A stretch of 64,000 nt of DNA from Pseudomonas sp. FeN3W (GTDB lineage: Bacteria; Pseudomonadota; Gammaproteobacteria; Pseudomonadales; Pseudomonadaceae): positions 806,001-870,000 of the forward strand of contig CP136010.1 in assembly GCA_030263805.2 (NCBI GenBank), read 5' to 3'. Shown here piece after piece: positions 1 to 8,797 of the stretch (the stretch's first letter is position 1; the number at the start of each line of letters is the position of its first letter). The translations under genes were made by a program, and so were the position numbers. Under the pieces are notes generated by a model. It worked only from the letters and a program-made list of their open reading frames with translations. It was not told where the DNA came from and ran no database searches.

Positions 1-134
1 GCCGATTCGAAACTCTCCGTTTCGCTGCTGGACAGCACCCGATGTTCGGGCAGCTGCACCCGCAGCGACTCTGCCATCGACGCCACCGGCATCAACAGGA
101 CGAGCCATATGGCAATGCGCGAGGGAACAGACAT
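1..134 (-). CDS. Secreted protein, N-terminal fragment (runs off window)
   Basis: The first 44 codons of a minus-strand gene are visible. They begin with ATG at 134 and encode a typical Sec signal peptide: a basic start (MSVPSR), a hydrophobic core (IAIWLVLLM) and a likely signal peptidase I site after VASMA. The visible mature part (ESLRVQLPEHRVLSSSETES) does not let me name a family. The gene starts 9 bp after the stop of the ABC permease, so it is probably the fourth gene of the importer operon and an envelope or periplasmic protein linked to the same uptake function. The C-terminal part lies outside the window. Confidence 0.7.
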   Translation of the reverse strand, partial: MSVPSRIAIWLVLLMPVASMAESLRVQLPEHRVLSSSETESFES

Positions 135-143
135 GTAATGGCC

Positions 144-917
144 TCAGACGTACTGATAGCGAAGCATGCGCTGCTTGAACTTCTCCAGTACAACCTGATC
201 GATCAGCGTGGCGAGAATGGCGATCACCAGAATGTTCATCATCACGCCCACCATGTCAGCAATCTCGCCCGAGTATGCGAGCGATCGCCCGAGCCCCTGA
301 CCGAAACCAATCAGCATCTCGGCAGAGATCAGCGCACGCCAGGCGTTACCGAAGGCTAGCTGCGCGCCGGTGATCAGCTCTGGCATCACGGCGGGCAGAT
401 AAACGCGGCGCAGCAGTTGCCAGCGCGATGCACCCATCACCCGCGCCGCGGCGACGTGCACCGGCTGCACGCTCTCGGTAGCATTCATCACCGACAGCGC
501 CATCGGGAAGAAAGCCGCCAGGGCGACCACCACGATGATGGGCAGATTGCCGAAACCCATCACGATCAGAAACAGCGGCACCCAGGCGATCGACGGAATC
601 GACTGCAGGATGACGATGGCCGAGCGCAAGATCTCGCGGAAGAAGAACAGCACCCCACCCACCAGGCCGAAACCGATACCGAACAACAGCGCGAAGCTGT
701 AGCCGCTGCCGAGGCGACTCATGCTGCCGTAAAGCCCTTCGCGGAAATCCGGCTCCTGGATAGTGCTGAACAGACGCTCGAAGACGGTAGGGATACCCGG
801 CATCAGAAAGGCCGGCAGACTCCATGCCGCAGCCTGCCAGATCAGAAGAATGAACAGGATAGCCAGAACGACCGCAAGGTACTTCTTCGGGCCAGTAAGA
901 CGTCGTGCCTGGCTCAT
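144..917 (-). CDS. ABC transporter inner-membrane permease (SsuC/TauC type)
   Basis: This 257-residue protein is the membrane subunit of an importer of the sulfonate/taurine/nitrate class. About six hydrophobic segments are visible. The cytoplasmic EAA loop that docks the ATPase is seen as AAARVMGASRWQLLRR followed by YLPAVMPEL near residues 155-180. The start codon overlaps the stop of the ATPase gene by 4 bp, so the two are translationally coupled. Length and motif order are normal for the BPD_transp_1 family. The transported substrate cannot be read from the permease alone. Confidence 0.9.
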   Translation of the reverse strand: MSQARRLTGPKKYLAVVLAILFILLIWQAAAWSLPAFLMPGIPTVFERLFSTIQEPDFREGLYGSMSRLGSGYSFALLFGIGFGLVGGVLFFFREILRSAIVILQSIPSIAWVPLFLIVMGFGNLPIIVVVALAAFFPMALSVMNATESVQPVHVAAARVMGASRWQLLRRVYLPAVMPELITGAQLAFGNAWRALISAEMLIGFGQGLGRSLAYSGEIADMVGVMMNILVIAILATLIDQVVLEKFKQRMLRYQYV

Positions 918-1660
918 GGATGCGCTACCTCCGTCTTGATACCCAGCAGACTGAGAATTTCCTTACGCTCGGCAGCGAAGTCGGACAGGTCGTGGCTCTT
1001 CTCGCAATGGGTGAAGTTGAAGGTTTTCAGCACGCGAGTCGGCCGCGCGCTGAACACCAGAACATGATCGGCCAGGTAAAGGGCCTCATCGACATCATGG
1101 GTAACCAGTAGCACCGTCGGCTGGTGCTCCTCGATCAATTCACGCAGCACATCCTGCAAGGCCATTCGGGTCAGGGCATCGAGGGCGCCAAAGGGTTCGT
1201 CCAGCAACAGCACCTCCGGTTTGGCGATGAACGCACGGGCAAGGGCCGTGCGTTGGCGCATGCCGCCGGACACCTGATGCGGGTAGTAATGCTCGAATCC
1301 ATTGAGCCCGACACGCTCGAGCCAGGCCTGTGCCTGTTCGAATGCGCTGGACTTGGCCACGCCCTGCAACTCCAGCGCCATGGCAACGTTGCCCTGCAGG
1401 CTGAGCCAGGGATACAGGGCATGCTCCTGGAACACCAGCGTACGTCGAGGGCTAGGCTCGGTGATCGGCTTTTCATCGGCAAGCACGCGGCCCGCACTGG
1501 GCTTCTCCAGCCCGGCAACCAGATGCAGCAGAGTCGACTTGCCGCACCCCGAAGGTCCAACCAGAGCCACCAGCTCACCCTGGGCGAACTCACCGCTGAA
1601 GCCCTTGATGACTTCGAGCTGCCCGAAGCGCTTGTCTACTTCTTCAAACCTGAGTTGCAT
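914..1660 (-). CDS. ABC transporter ATP-binding protein (SsuB/TauB type)
   Basis: This 248-residue ATPase energises the importer encoded with it. The Walker A motif is GPSGCGKST, the signature motif is VSGGMRQR, and Walker B is LLLDEPFGALD followed by the H-loop LLVTHDVDEA. I start at the ATG at 1660 (MQLRFEEVDKRFG), which is the normal family N terminus. The frame stays open another 29 codons upstream, but that part runs through GC-rich hairpins and has no family character. Its 3' end overlaps the permease start by 4 bp. The 102-bp gap to the binding-protein gene carries two hairpins that may lower expression relative to that first gene. Confidence 0.9.
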   Translation of the reverse strand: MQLRFEEVDKRFGQLEVIKGFSGEFAQGELVALVGPSGCGKSTLLHLVAGLEKPSAGRVLADEKPITEPSPRRTLVFQEHALYPWLSLQGNVAMALELQGVAKSSAFEQAQAWLERVGLNGFEHYYPHQVSGGMRQRTALARAFIAKPEVLLLDEPFGALDALTRMALQDVLRELIEEHQPTVLLVTHDVDEALYLADHVLVFSARPTRVLKTFNFTHCEKSHDLSDFAAERKEILSLLGIKTEVAHP

Positions 1661-1688
1661 AAAAATCCGCAAATCCAGAAACGAAATT

Positions 1689-1734
1689 GCCCGGCAATGC
1701 GGGCGATGCAAACGGCCCGGCGCAAGGCCGGGCC
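1689..1734 (-). repeat. Two GC-rich hairpins inside the ABC operon
   Basis: Between the binding-protein stop and the ATPase start lie two inverted repeats: GCCCG/CGGGC (about 1689-1705) and the stronger GGCCCGGC/GCCGGGCC with a 5-base loop (1714-1734). Neither is followed by a convincing U-tract on the minus strand, so I read them as mRNA-stabilising or attenuating structures. They could let the abundant binding protein be made in excess. Function is inference. Confidence 0.5.
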
Positions 1735-1762
1735 CGTGTAGTTTCAAACCAGAGTCAAGCGA

Positions 1763-2752
1763 TCAGAGTTCGCGAGCTTCCTGCCAGGACAGATCGACGA
1801 TGGCGCTGGTGTCGAACGGCTTGCCATCGCGGGTCTTCAGCGAACCGAGCTCCTGCAGAATGTCCGCCAGCTCCTGGATGCGCGCCAGATCGTCCTCGCC
1901 AAGCTTGGCGCTGAAGGTCTGGGTGCCTATCGCCTCTTCAATGACAACCTCGCGAGCGAGCTCACCACGCTTGAGCGTCTTCAGTGTCGGCTCAGCGATG
2001 AAGTAATCGGCGATCAGCTTGGCTGCCTCGGCAGGCTGCTTGTCGAGCATCTCGATGGCATCGCGCTGAGCGTCCAGCGACTTCCAGACAACATCCTTGC
2101 GCTTGGTCAGGGTGTCGCCGGAAGTGATCACCACCATGCACGGGAATGGCCAGACTTCACCGATCTCGTAGACCTGCCGAACCGGCGCAACCAGCTGTGC
2201 GATGCGGTCATATGGCTCGAACAGAAACGCCGCATCGACACGTCCAGACACCAGCGACTGCACCGCAACAGCCGGACTGACACCCATGATGTTGACGTCG
2301 CTCGGCTTGAGCTCGGCATTCTTCAATGTCACGCCGCGCAGCACTGCATCGGCAGTGCTCCCCTCTTTCTGGGAGGCGAGGATCTTGCCCTTGAGGTCGG
2401 CAACCTTCTCGATGCCCGAACTCTCAAGCGCCACGATGGAGTGGTAGCCCTGCTGAGCACCACCTACCACCTTGAGATCCGCACCTTTGGAGGCCCACGC
2501 CACCGCATTGGTAAAGCCGAGGACGCCGGTATCCAACTGCCCGCCGACGATCGCCTTGATCAGGTCGGTACCGGAGCTGAACTCGATCAGCTCGACGTCA
2601 AGGCCATGCTTCTTATATAGACCGGCCTCGTGTGCAACCATGGCCTGGGCATCGTCCATCACGCGGATGTAGCCTACCTTGAACTTCTCCTGTGCCTGGG
2701 CAAACGCGCTCAGTAGCAGCAGAGCTGGAACCAGCCAGTGCTTCGCTTTCAT
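1763..2752 (-). CDS. ABC transporter periplasmic substrate-binding protein (NMT1/SsuA-like)
   Basis: This 329-residue protein begins with a signal peptide (MKAKHWLVPALLLLSAFAQA) and is exported to the periplasm. The mature part has the NMT1/SsuA fold signature: an early GYIRVMDDAQAMVAHEAGLY segment, then ELIEFSSGTDLIKAIVGGQLD and GVLGFTNAVAWASKGADLK. I choose the ATG at 2752 because it starts the signal peptide exactly; 16 more open codons upstream are not signal-like. It is the first gene of the operon (binding protein, ATPase, permease, secreted protein). Taurine, sulfonate, nitrate or a pyrimidine precursor are all possible substrates, and the sequence alone does not decide. Confidence 0.88.
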   Translation of the reverse strand: MKAKHWLVPALLLLSAFAQAQEKFKVGYIRVMDDAQAMVAHEAGLYKKHGLDVELIEFSSGTDLIKAIVGGQLDTGVLGFTNAVAWASKGADLKVVGGAQQGYHSIVALESSGIEKVADLKGKILASQKEGSTADAVLRGVTLKNAELKPSDVNIMGVSPAVAVQSLVSGRVDAAFLFEPYDRIAQLVAPVRQVYEIGEVWPFPCMVVITSGDTLTKRKDVVWKSLDAQRDAIEMLDKQPAEAAKLIADYFIAEPTLKTLKRGELAREVVIEEAIGTQTFSAKLGEDDLARIQELADILQELGSLKTRDGKPFDTSAIVDLSWQEAREL

Positions 2753-2841
2753 TTCGACCTCGATTCGGATAGCAGTACATATAACCAGAACGAAGGACAA
2801 TATTCGCTTTAGTTATTTAACATTGACGGCTTAGAACTTTA

Positions 2842-2856
2842 CCTGAATCACTCAGG
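2842..2856. promoter_or_regulatory. Short inverted repeat upstream of the ABC importer operon
   Basis: A CCTGA/TCAGG inverted repeat with a 5-base spacer sits 90 bp before the binding-protein start, in the 144-bp gap after recR. It could be an operator for a LysR-type regulator such as CysB or Cbl, or a weak recR terminator. No poly-T follows it, so an operator is slightly favoured. Confidence 0.3.
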
Positions 2857-2896
2857 AAACGGCACTACCGAGGTGGCATATCGTCAGTACTGCGGG

Positions 2897-3496
2897 TTAT
2901 AGGCTGATTGTCTTGCGGCCAGCCAATGCATGGGCCAGGGTTCCACCATCAACCAGGTCCAGCTCGCCGCCCAACGGTACGCCGTGAGCGATTCGGCTGA
3001 TGGTCAGCCCCTTTGGAATCAGCATCTGCGCGATGTAATGCGCCGTCGCCTCGCCCTCCACGGTCGGATTTGTCGCGAGAATGACTTCTGTGAACGCACC
3101 GTCTGCAACACGCGCCAGAAGCTCAGGAATGCCGATCGCTTCAGGACCCAAACCATCGAGCGGCGACAGATGCCCCTTGAGCACGAAGTAGCGCCCGCGA
3201 AATCCCGTCTGCTCGACAGCGAAAACGTCCACTGGGCTCTGCACCACGCAGAGCAGCGAATCGTCGCGCCGCGGGTCGGTGCATTGCGGACATAGATCGT
3301 CTTCGGTCAGGGTACGGCACTGCCGGCAGTAGCCGACCCCTTCCATCGCTTTGGTCAGCGCTTGCGCCAGGCGCAAGCCACCGCTGCGATCCCGCTCCAG
3401 TAGCTGCAACGCCATGCGCTGTGCAGTTTTCTGGCCCACGCCGGGAAGAATGCGCAGGGCGTCGATGAGTTGGCGGATCAGGGGACTGAAGCTCAT
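2897..3496 (-). CDS. recR: Recombination protein RecR
   Basis: This 199-residue protein acts with RecF and RecO to load RecA at single-strand gaps. It shows the RecR order: N-terminal HhH (LPGVGQKTAQRMALQLL), a four-cysteine zinc finger (CRQC...CPQC), then the Toprim domain with VQSPVDVFAVEQTG and LATNPTVEGEATAHY. I start at the ATG at 3496 (MSFSPLIRQL), the standard family N terminus. The frame remains open for 50 codons upstream, but these are the translated heptanucleotide repeat (LPASSFQ units) and not part of the normal protein. It is third in a dnaX-ybaB-recR operon. Confidence 0.95.
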   Translation of the reverse strand: MSFSPLIRQLIDALRILPGVGQKTAQRMALQLLERDRSGGLRLAQALTKAMEGVGYCRQCRTLTEDDLCPQCTDPRRDDSLLCVVQSPVDVFAVEQTGFRGRYFVLKGHLSPLDGLGPEAIGIPELLARVADGAFTEVILATNPTVEGEATAHYIAQMLIPKGLTISRIAHGVPLGGELDLVDGGTLAHALAGRKTISL

Positions 3497-3505
3497 GGAA
3501 ATCTC

Positions 3506-3651
3506 GAAGCTGGAAGCTGGAAGCTGGAAGCTGGAAGCTGGAAGCTGGAAGCTGGAAGCTGGAAGCTGGAAGCTGGAAGCTGGAAGCCAGTGTGCGAAAC
3601 GGCGGCTCACGCCGGTCAAGCGCTTTCTTCCAGCTTCAGGCTTCAAGCTTT
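3506..3651. repeat. GAAGCTG heptanucleotide array with inverted right arm
   Basis: Eleven perfect tandem copies of the 7-bp unit GAAGCTG run from 3506 to 3582, followed by a decayed unit. A 44-bp spacer leads to an inverted arm at 3627-3651 built from the complementary unit (CTTCCAGCTTCAGGCTTC). The whole can fold as a long hairpin. It fills the ybaB-recR spacer and ends 9 bp from the recR start codon. A related element lies at 47268-47340. Confidence 0.9.
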
Positions 3652-3660
3652 CAGCTGCTT

Positions 3661-3987
3661 TTAGAACGGCATCTTGAAGCCCGGCGGAAGCTGCATGCCG
3701 GCGGTCATGCCGGCCATCTTGTCCTGGCTGTTCTGCTCGATCTTGCGCACCGCGTCATTGACGGCGGCAGCGATCAGGTCTTCGAGGATTTCCTTGTCTT
3801 CCTGCATCAGACTGTCGTCGAGGCTGACGCGCTTGACGTCATGGCGACCGTTCATCACCACGCTGACCAGACCGGCGCCAGACTGGCCCGTCACCTCAGC
3901 GTTCGCCAGCTCCTCCTGCATCTTCTGCATTTTTTCCTGCATTTGCTGCGCCTGCTTCATCAGGCCGGCCATGCCACCTTTCATCAT
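3661..3987 (-). CDS. ybaB: Nucleoid-associated protein, YbaB/EbfC family
   Basis: This 108-residue protein is a small DNA-binding dimer of the YbaB/EbfC family, usually encoded between dnaX and recR as here. The N terminus is Met/Gln-rich and alpha-helical (MMKGGMAGLMKQAQQMQEKM), followed by the conserved core around VSVVMNGRHDVKRVSLDDSL and EDLIAAAVNDAVRKIE. I start at the ATG at 3987. A GTG three codons upstream lies inside the Shine-Dalgarno region (GAGGTGATTCCC) and is unlikely to be used. It starts 19 bp after the dnaX stop. Confidence 0.93.
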   Translation of the reverse strand: MMKGGMAGLMKQAQQMQEKMQKMQEELANAEVTGQSGAGLVSVVMNGRHDVKRVSLDDSLMQEDKEILEDLIAAAVNDAVRKIEQNSQDKMAGMTAGMQLPPGFKMPF

Positions 3988-4006
3988 GGGAATCACCTCA
4001 ATTCAA

Positions 4007-6019
4007 TCAGGTTTCGGAGTGTTCTACGGGTTCGATGGTGCCTTCGCGGATCACTGCGGCGAACTGCTGCATGAGCTGCTGGACCAGAGGATCGGCGTGA
4101 ATCGACTGTTCTGCTGCGCGCTGCCGCTCGGCACGGCGACGCTGAGCGGCCTGCGCAGGAGTTTCCTGCTCCGGCTTCTGCAGCACGATCTCGAGCTGTA
4201 GCGTACGCCCGTGGTATTGATTCAGGGCATCGTTCAATCGCCGCTGTTGCGTGGGGTTGAATAGTGCACTCTGCGCAGGATCGAGATGCATCAGCCAACG
4301 GTCGCCTTCCACGGCAATCAACGTACAGTTGGCGGCAATGCTGCCGGTAAGACCGGACAAGCCGAGTTTGAGATACAGCTCCAGCCACTCGGCAGCCAGC
4401 CCGGTCGCAGGCTCTACCGCGGGCAGAGGCTCGACAGGCTCCGGCTCATCCCTCGAGTGTTCCAGCTCGTCCAGATAGGCCTCGGCCTGGTTCTCGACCT
4501 CGAAGTAGTCCTCGTCCGTCAGCGGCGGCTCGTCATCATCCGGCTCTTCGACTTGCACCACGGACGCCACGTGATCGGCAGCGCCGTCGACCGGGACAGA
4601 TTCGGGCAGAACGGCATCAGCCTCGACCGCGACAGGCGGTACGTCAGGCGGCTCATTCCACGGCACATCGACGACAGGCGCTGCCGGCGGCGCTTCCACC
4701 AGCTGAGTGGCGACCGAAGGCTCCGTCGAGGGCGCGGTGGCTGGCACATTCGCTGACGTGGTAACGGCTGGTGCAACGGCAGCAGGCTCTGGCGCAGCAG
4801 GCGCGACGATCGCAGGGGATGGAGTGGACGACACGCCAGCGGGAGCGGAGTCGGCCACCGCTGCGGGCTTGGAATCAGCTGTGGCCGGGCTGATTCCCAG
4901 TGTCTTTAGCGGTGTTCGCGGCGCGTCATCACTGCCCGCGGGACGAAATGCCAGCATGCGCAGCAGCACCATTTCGAAACCGCTGCGAGGGTCAGGCGCC
5001 AGCGGCAGATCACGCCGGCCGATCAATCCCATCTGATAGTAGAACTGCACGTCTTCGGCAGGTAGCGCCTGGGCCAACGCCAGCACGCGATCACGATCGC
5101 CCTGACCATTGTCTACCGCCTCTGGCAGCGCCTGGGCGATGGCGACTCGGTGCAGCACATTGAGGACTTCGGCCAGCACGCCGGCCCAGTCCGGTCCCTG
5201 CTCCGCCAGGTGGCGAACGGCCTCGAGCAACGCCCGGGCATCACCTTCGAGCAGCGCCTGCAGCACGCCATAGACCTGGCCATGATCAAGGGTACCGAGC
5301 ATCGCGCGCACATCGGCGGCCAGCACCTTGCCTTCACCAAAGGCGATCGCCTGATCGGTCAGGCTCATCGCGTCGCGCATCGAGCCATCGGCGGCACGCC
5401 CCAGCAGCCACAACGCGTCGTCTTCGAAGGGAACGTTCTCGACGCCCAGCACATGAGTGAGGTGTTCGACTACCCGCTCCGGCGGCATGTTCTTCAAGGA
5501 GAACTGCAGGCAGCGCGAAAGAATGGTGACCGGCAGCTTTTGCGGATCGGTGGTCGCCAGCAGGAACTTGACGTGGGGTGGCGGCTCCTCGAGGGTCTTG
5601 AGCAGCGCATTGAATGAGTGCGACGAGAGCATGTGCACTTCGTCGATCAGGTAAACCTTGTAGCGTCCGCGACTTGGCGCGTACTGCACGTTGTCCAGCA
5701 GCTCGCGGGTGTCCTCGACCTTGGTACGACTCGCGGCGTCGACCTCGATCAGATCGACGAAACGCCCCTCGTCGATCTCGCGGCATACCGAGCACTCGCC
5801 ACAGGGCGTAGAGCTGACCCCGGTTTCACAGTTCAGGCACTTGGCGATGATCCGCGCAATGGTCGTCTTGCCCACGCCTCGCGTGCCGGTGAACAGGTAC
5901 GCGTGGTGCAGGCGCTGGTTATCCAGCGCGTTGATCAGGGCCTTGAGCACATGCGTCTGGCCGACCATTTCGCGGAACGAGCGCGGACGCCATTTACGTG
6001 CAAGAACCTGATAACTCAT
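4007..6019 (-). CDS. dnaX: DNA polymerase III tau/gamma subunit
   Basis: This 670-residue clamp-loader ATPase organises the replisome. The N-terminal AAA+ part has Walker A GTRGVGKTT near residue 45, the four-cysteine zinc module (CLNCETG, CGECSVC), Walker B LIDEVHML and sensor 1 LLATTDPQKLP. A Pro/Ala/Glu-rich linker (about residues 370-520) leads to the C-terminal tau region that binds helicase and the alpha subunit. I saw no A-rich slippery heptamer of the E. coli type in the reading frame, so a frameshifted gamma form is not predicted from sequence. First gene of the ybaB-recR operon. Confidence 0.96.
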   Translation of the reverse strand: MSYQVLARKWRPRSFREMVGQTHVLKALINALDNQRLHHAYLFTGTRGVGKTTIARIIAKCLNCETGVSSTPCGECSVCREIDEGRFVDLIEVDAASRTKVEDTRELLDNVQYAPSRGRYKVYLIDEVHMLSSHSFNALLKTLEEPPPHVKFLLATTDPQKLPVTILSRCLQFSLKNMPPERVVEHLTHVLGVENVPFEDDALWLLGRAADGSMRDAMSLTDQAIAFGEGKVLAADVRAMLGTLDHGQVYGVLQALLEGDARALLEAVRHLAEQGPDWAGVLAEVLNVLHRVAIAQALPEAVDNGQGDRDRVLALAQALPAEDVQFYYQMGLIGRRDLPLAPDPRSGFEMVLLRMLAFRPAGSDDAPRTPLKTLGISPATADSKPAAVADSAPAGVSSTPSPAIVAPAAPEPAAVAPAVTTSANVPATAPSTEPSVATQLVEAPPAAPVVDVPWNEPPDVPPVAVEADAVLPESVPVDGAADHVASVVQVEEPDDDEPPLTDEDYFEVENQAEAYLDELEHSRDEPEPVEPLPAVEPATGLAAEWLELYLKLGLSGLTGSIAANCTLIAVEGDRWLMHLDPAQSALFNPTQQRRLNDALNQYHGRTLQLEIVLQKPEQETPAQAAQRRRAERQRAAEQSIHADPLVQQLMQQFAAVIREGTIEPVEHSET

Positions 6020-6107
6020 AACACCATCGCGGGGGGAGAAGGCAGAGGACGGGTAATGCTAGCGGAGCAGGATGGAAATTGCATCCGGGCTGCGCTCGAA
6101 CTGCCGG

Positions 6108-7253
6108 TTAGCTTTGCAATCGCGCACCAAGCGCTTCGACTATCGTAGCCAGCGCCGGGTTGTGCCCGCCGATCCGCACCTTGAGGCCATCGATCTCGCG
6201 CCGCGGCGGATACTGTTTGCGCAGCAGATCGAACCCGGCCCGACGCTGCGCCTCATCGCCAAGTAGGCTGCGGCGGAAATCGGCATCGTCGCGCCGCGGG
6301 TCGTAGACCGCCCGGCACAGTGTGGCCAGCATCTCGGCGGACTCTGCGGACGACGCGAATGCAAGCTCGGTGAGTGCTGGGCCGGGCGTCAGCTGCGCCA
6401 GTTCGATAGCCGGTTCGACACCCCGCGCCGCGCAAAGCGCCGCGTATATCTGCGCCGTGCCGCGCAGCTTGCCGTCCAGACTGTACCCGGCGATGTGCGG
6501 GGTAGCGATACGGCACAAGCCGGCCAGTGCGACGTCGACCTGAGGCTCGCCTTCCCAGACATCCAGCACGGCTTCCATGTCTGGCCGCTGCAGTAGCAGG
6601 TCGCGCAGCGCGGCATTGTCCACCACAGCACCCCGACTGGCGTTGATCAGCCAGGTACCGGGTCGCAACCTCGACAGCCGCGCCTGATCGAACAGGTGAA
6701 AGGTCGGCCAGTCGCCCCCCAGGGTCAGCGGTGTATGCAGGCTGACCACGTCGCACTCCGCGAGAATCTCATCCAGCGAGACGAAATCGCCCGCCTCTCG
6801 GCCCTGCCGCGGTGGATCGCAGACGCGCACGTCCCAGCCAAGCCCCCGCAGCACCTCGACCAGCCGCTCGCCCACCTCACCGGCACCGACCACTCCGAAA
6901 CGCCGCCGGGCCAGCACTTCGCCGCGCACCTCCGCCAAAGCAAGCAGGCTGCCCAGCACATAGTCGACCACGCCCCGCGCGTTGCACCCCGGCGCGCTGG
7001 CCCATGCGATGCCGGCCTGCTCGAAATAATCCAGATCCAGATGATCGGTGCCTATCGTGCAGGTCCCGACGAATCGCACTGCGCTGCCTTCCAGCAACTC
7101 GCGGTCGACCCGCGTCACCGAGCGCACCAGCAGCACGTCGACATTCTCCAGCGCGGCTCGATTGATGCTGCGGCCCGGCATGCGACGAATCTCGCCGAAA
7201 CCGGCAAAGAACTCATCGACCAGCGGAATGTTTTCATCGGCGAGGATAGGCAT
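6108..7253 (-). CDS. pdxB: Erythronate-4-phosphate dehydrogenase PdxB
   Basis: This 381-residue NAD-dependent D-2-hydroxyacid dehydrogenase makes the second step of the DXP-dependent pyridoxal-phosphate pathway. It begins MPILADENIPLVDEFF. The Rossmann nucleotide-binding loop is GVVGAGEVGERL, and the catalytic Arg/Glu/His region is visible around LINASRGAVVDNAAL and ATPHIAGYSLDGK. The C-terminal about 90 residues match the PdxB-specific dimerisation domain (for example YDPRRDDADFRRSLL). Length is normal for Pseudomonas PdxB. It is transcribed divergently from the MATE exporter across a 122-bp gap. Confidence 0.95.
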   Translation of the reverse strand: MPILADENIPLVDEFFAGFGEIRRMPGRSINRAALENVDVLLVRSVTRVDRELLEGSAVRFVGTCTIGTDHLDLDYFEQAGIAWASAPGCNARGVVDYVLGSLLALAEVRGEVLARRRFGVVGAGEVGERLVEVLRGLGWDVRVCDPPRQGREAGDFVSLDEILAECDVVSLHTPLTLGGDWPTFHLFDQARLSRLRPGTWLINASRGAVVDNAALRDLLLQRPDMEAVLDVWEGEPQVDVALAGLCRIATPHIAGYSLDGKLRGTAQIYAALCAARGVEPAIELAQLTPGPALTELAFASSAESAEMLATLCRAVYDPRRDDADFRRSLLGDEAQRRAGFDLLRKQYPPRREIDGLKVRIGGHNPALATIVEALGARLQS

Positions 7254-7375
7254 TGCACGGCTCCGGTTGGGGGGGACAACATTCTAGACGGCTTGCCACT
7301 GCTTTACCGCCTTCCTGTGCGTAGCCACGCGGCGTAGACTAGCGCGCTTCTTGTATACAACCGGAACGCCCTGTA

Positions 7376-8770
7376 ATGCCCACTGAGCTCAGACTCAGAC
7401 GGGTCCGCCTCGAATTGCGCACCCTCTTTGCCCTCGCCCTACCCATGATGATCGCCCAGCTGGCCAGCACGGCGATGGGCTTCGTCGATACTGTTATGGC
7501 CGGACGCGTAAGCCCGCAGGACCTGGCCGCGGTGGCGCTAGGCAACTCGATCTGGGTGCCGGTCTATCTGCTCGTCTGCGGAATCACCCTGGCGACCACA
7601 CCGAACGTCGCGCAGCGCTTCGGCGCAGGGCGGCATGGCGAAATCGGCCCGCTGGTTCGTCAGGCGTTGTGGATGGGCGGCGGCATCGGTGTGCTCAGCG
7701 CATCATTGATGTGGAACGCAGAGCCCGTCCTGCATCTGATGCGTGTCGAACCGGCCCTGGTCGAACCGACCATGGCCTACCTGCGCGCCGTCGCCTGTGG
7801 ATTTCCCGCTGTCGCCCTGTATCAGGTGCTGCGCTGCTTCAGCGACGGGCTGGGCCATCCTCGGCCGAGTATGGTGATCGGTATCCTCGGCCTGCTGCTG
7901 AACATTCCGCTGAACTATGTGTTCATCTACGGCAAGTTCGGCGTGCCGGCCATGGGCGGCGTCGGTTGCGGCGTCTCCACGGCACTGGTGATGCTGTTCA
8001 TGCTTATAGCGATGAGCGTCTGGGTTAAGCGCGCACCGGCCTATCAGGCCAGTCAGCTGTTTTCCCACTTCGAATGGCCACGCTGGCCGATGCTGAGTCA
8101 TCTGCTTTCGGTCGGCGTGCCAATCGGCGTCGCGGTGTTCGCCGAGGCCAGCATTTTCTCAGTGATCGCCCTGCTGATCGGCGCCCTCGGGGCAACGGTC
8201 GTCGCCGGTCACCAGATCGCACTGAACTTCACTTCGCTGATCTTCATGATTCCACTGTCGCTGGGGATGGCGGTGACCGTGCGCATTGGTCAGGAGCTGG
8301 GCCGTAACGCCCCACGCGACGCTCGCTTTGTCGCCGGCGTCGGGATCGGCGCCGCCTTGGTATACGCCTGCTTTTCCGCCAGCGCCATGCTGCTGTTCAG
8401 CGAGCAGATCGCGAGAATCTATACCCCTGATCCGGCCGTAATCGCCGTCGCCGCCAGCCTGTTCCTCTACGCCGCGTTGTTTCAGTTCTCCGATGTGGTT
8501 CAGGTCACGGCTGCCGGCGCGTTGCGCGGCTATCAGGACACTCGCATTACAATGGTCTACACCCTCTTCGCTTACTGGGGGATTGGTTTGCCGCTGGGTT
8601 ATCTGCTCGGCCTGACCGACCACCTGGGCGCCGCCAGTGGCCCTGCCGGCCTATGGCAAGGCCTGATAGCCGGCCTGAGCTGCGCAGCCCTGCTGCTCAG
8701 CGTGCGCCTGGTCCGCAGCGCCCGACGCGAGATTCGTCGGCACACCGCGCTGCGCAGGGCGGTCGTCTAA
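7376..8770 (+). CDS. MATE-family multidrug/cation efflux transporter
   Basis: This 464-residue inner-membrane protein has twelve hydrophobic segments and the MATE hallmarks. The N-terminal half has FALALPMMIAQLASTAMGFVDT, a substrate-path segment near TVMAGRVSPQDLAAVALG, and the internal repeat restarts at SHLLSVGVPIGVAVFAEASIF. It most resembles NorM/PmpM proteins, which export drugs and dyes using Na+ or H+. No regulator lies next to it; the divergent neighbour is pdxB. Coupling ion and substrates cannot be read from sequence. Confidence 0.92.
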   Translation: MPTELRLRRVRLELRTLFALALPMMIAQLASTAMGFVDTVMAGRVSPQDLAAVALGNSIWVPVYLLVCGITLATTPNVAQRFGAGRHGEIGPLVRQALWMGGGIGVLSASLMWNAEPVLHLMRVEPALVEPTMAYLRAVACGFPAVALYQVLRCFSDGLGHPRPSMVIGILGLLLNIPLNYVFIYGKFGVPAMGGVGCGVSTALVMLFMLIAMSVWVKRAPAYQASQLFSHFEWPRWPMLSHLLSVGVPIGVAVFAEASIFSVIALLIGALGATVVAGHQIALNFTSLIFMIPLSLGMAVTVRIGQELGRNAPRDARFVAGVGIGAALVYACFSASAMLLFSEQIARIYTPDPAVIAVAASLFLYAALFQFSDVVQVTAAGALRGYQDTRITMVYTLFAYWGIGLPLGYLLGLTDHLGAASGPAGLWQGLIAGLSCAALLLSVRLVRSARREIRRHTALRRAVV

Positions 8771-8797
8771 TAAAGGCCGGGATGGGGCGGGCGCGGA

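Noticed and set aside
3497..3646. N-terminal extension of RecR with LPASSFQ repeats
   Set aside because: It is translated repeat DNA. RecR family members start at MSFSPL, and the repeat would shift the frame with each unit gained or lost.
4007..6019. Programmed frameshift for a gamma form of DnaX
   Set aside because: No A-rich slippery heptamer like that of E. coli was found in the coding strand.
6020..6107. 4.5S RNA (ffs) upstream of dnaX
   Set aside because: P. aeruginosa, as I recall, has ffs here. I looked on both strands for the conserved apical loop motif and did not find it in this 88-bp gap.
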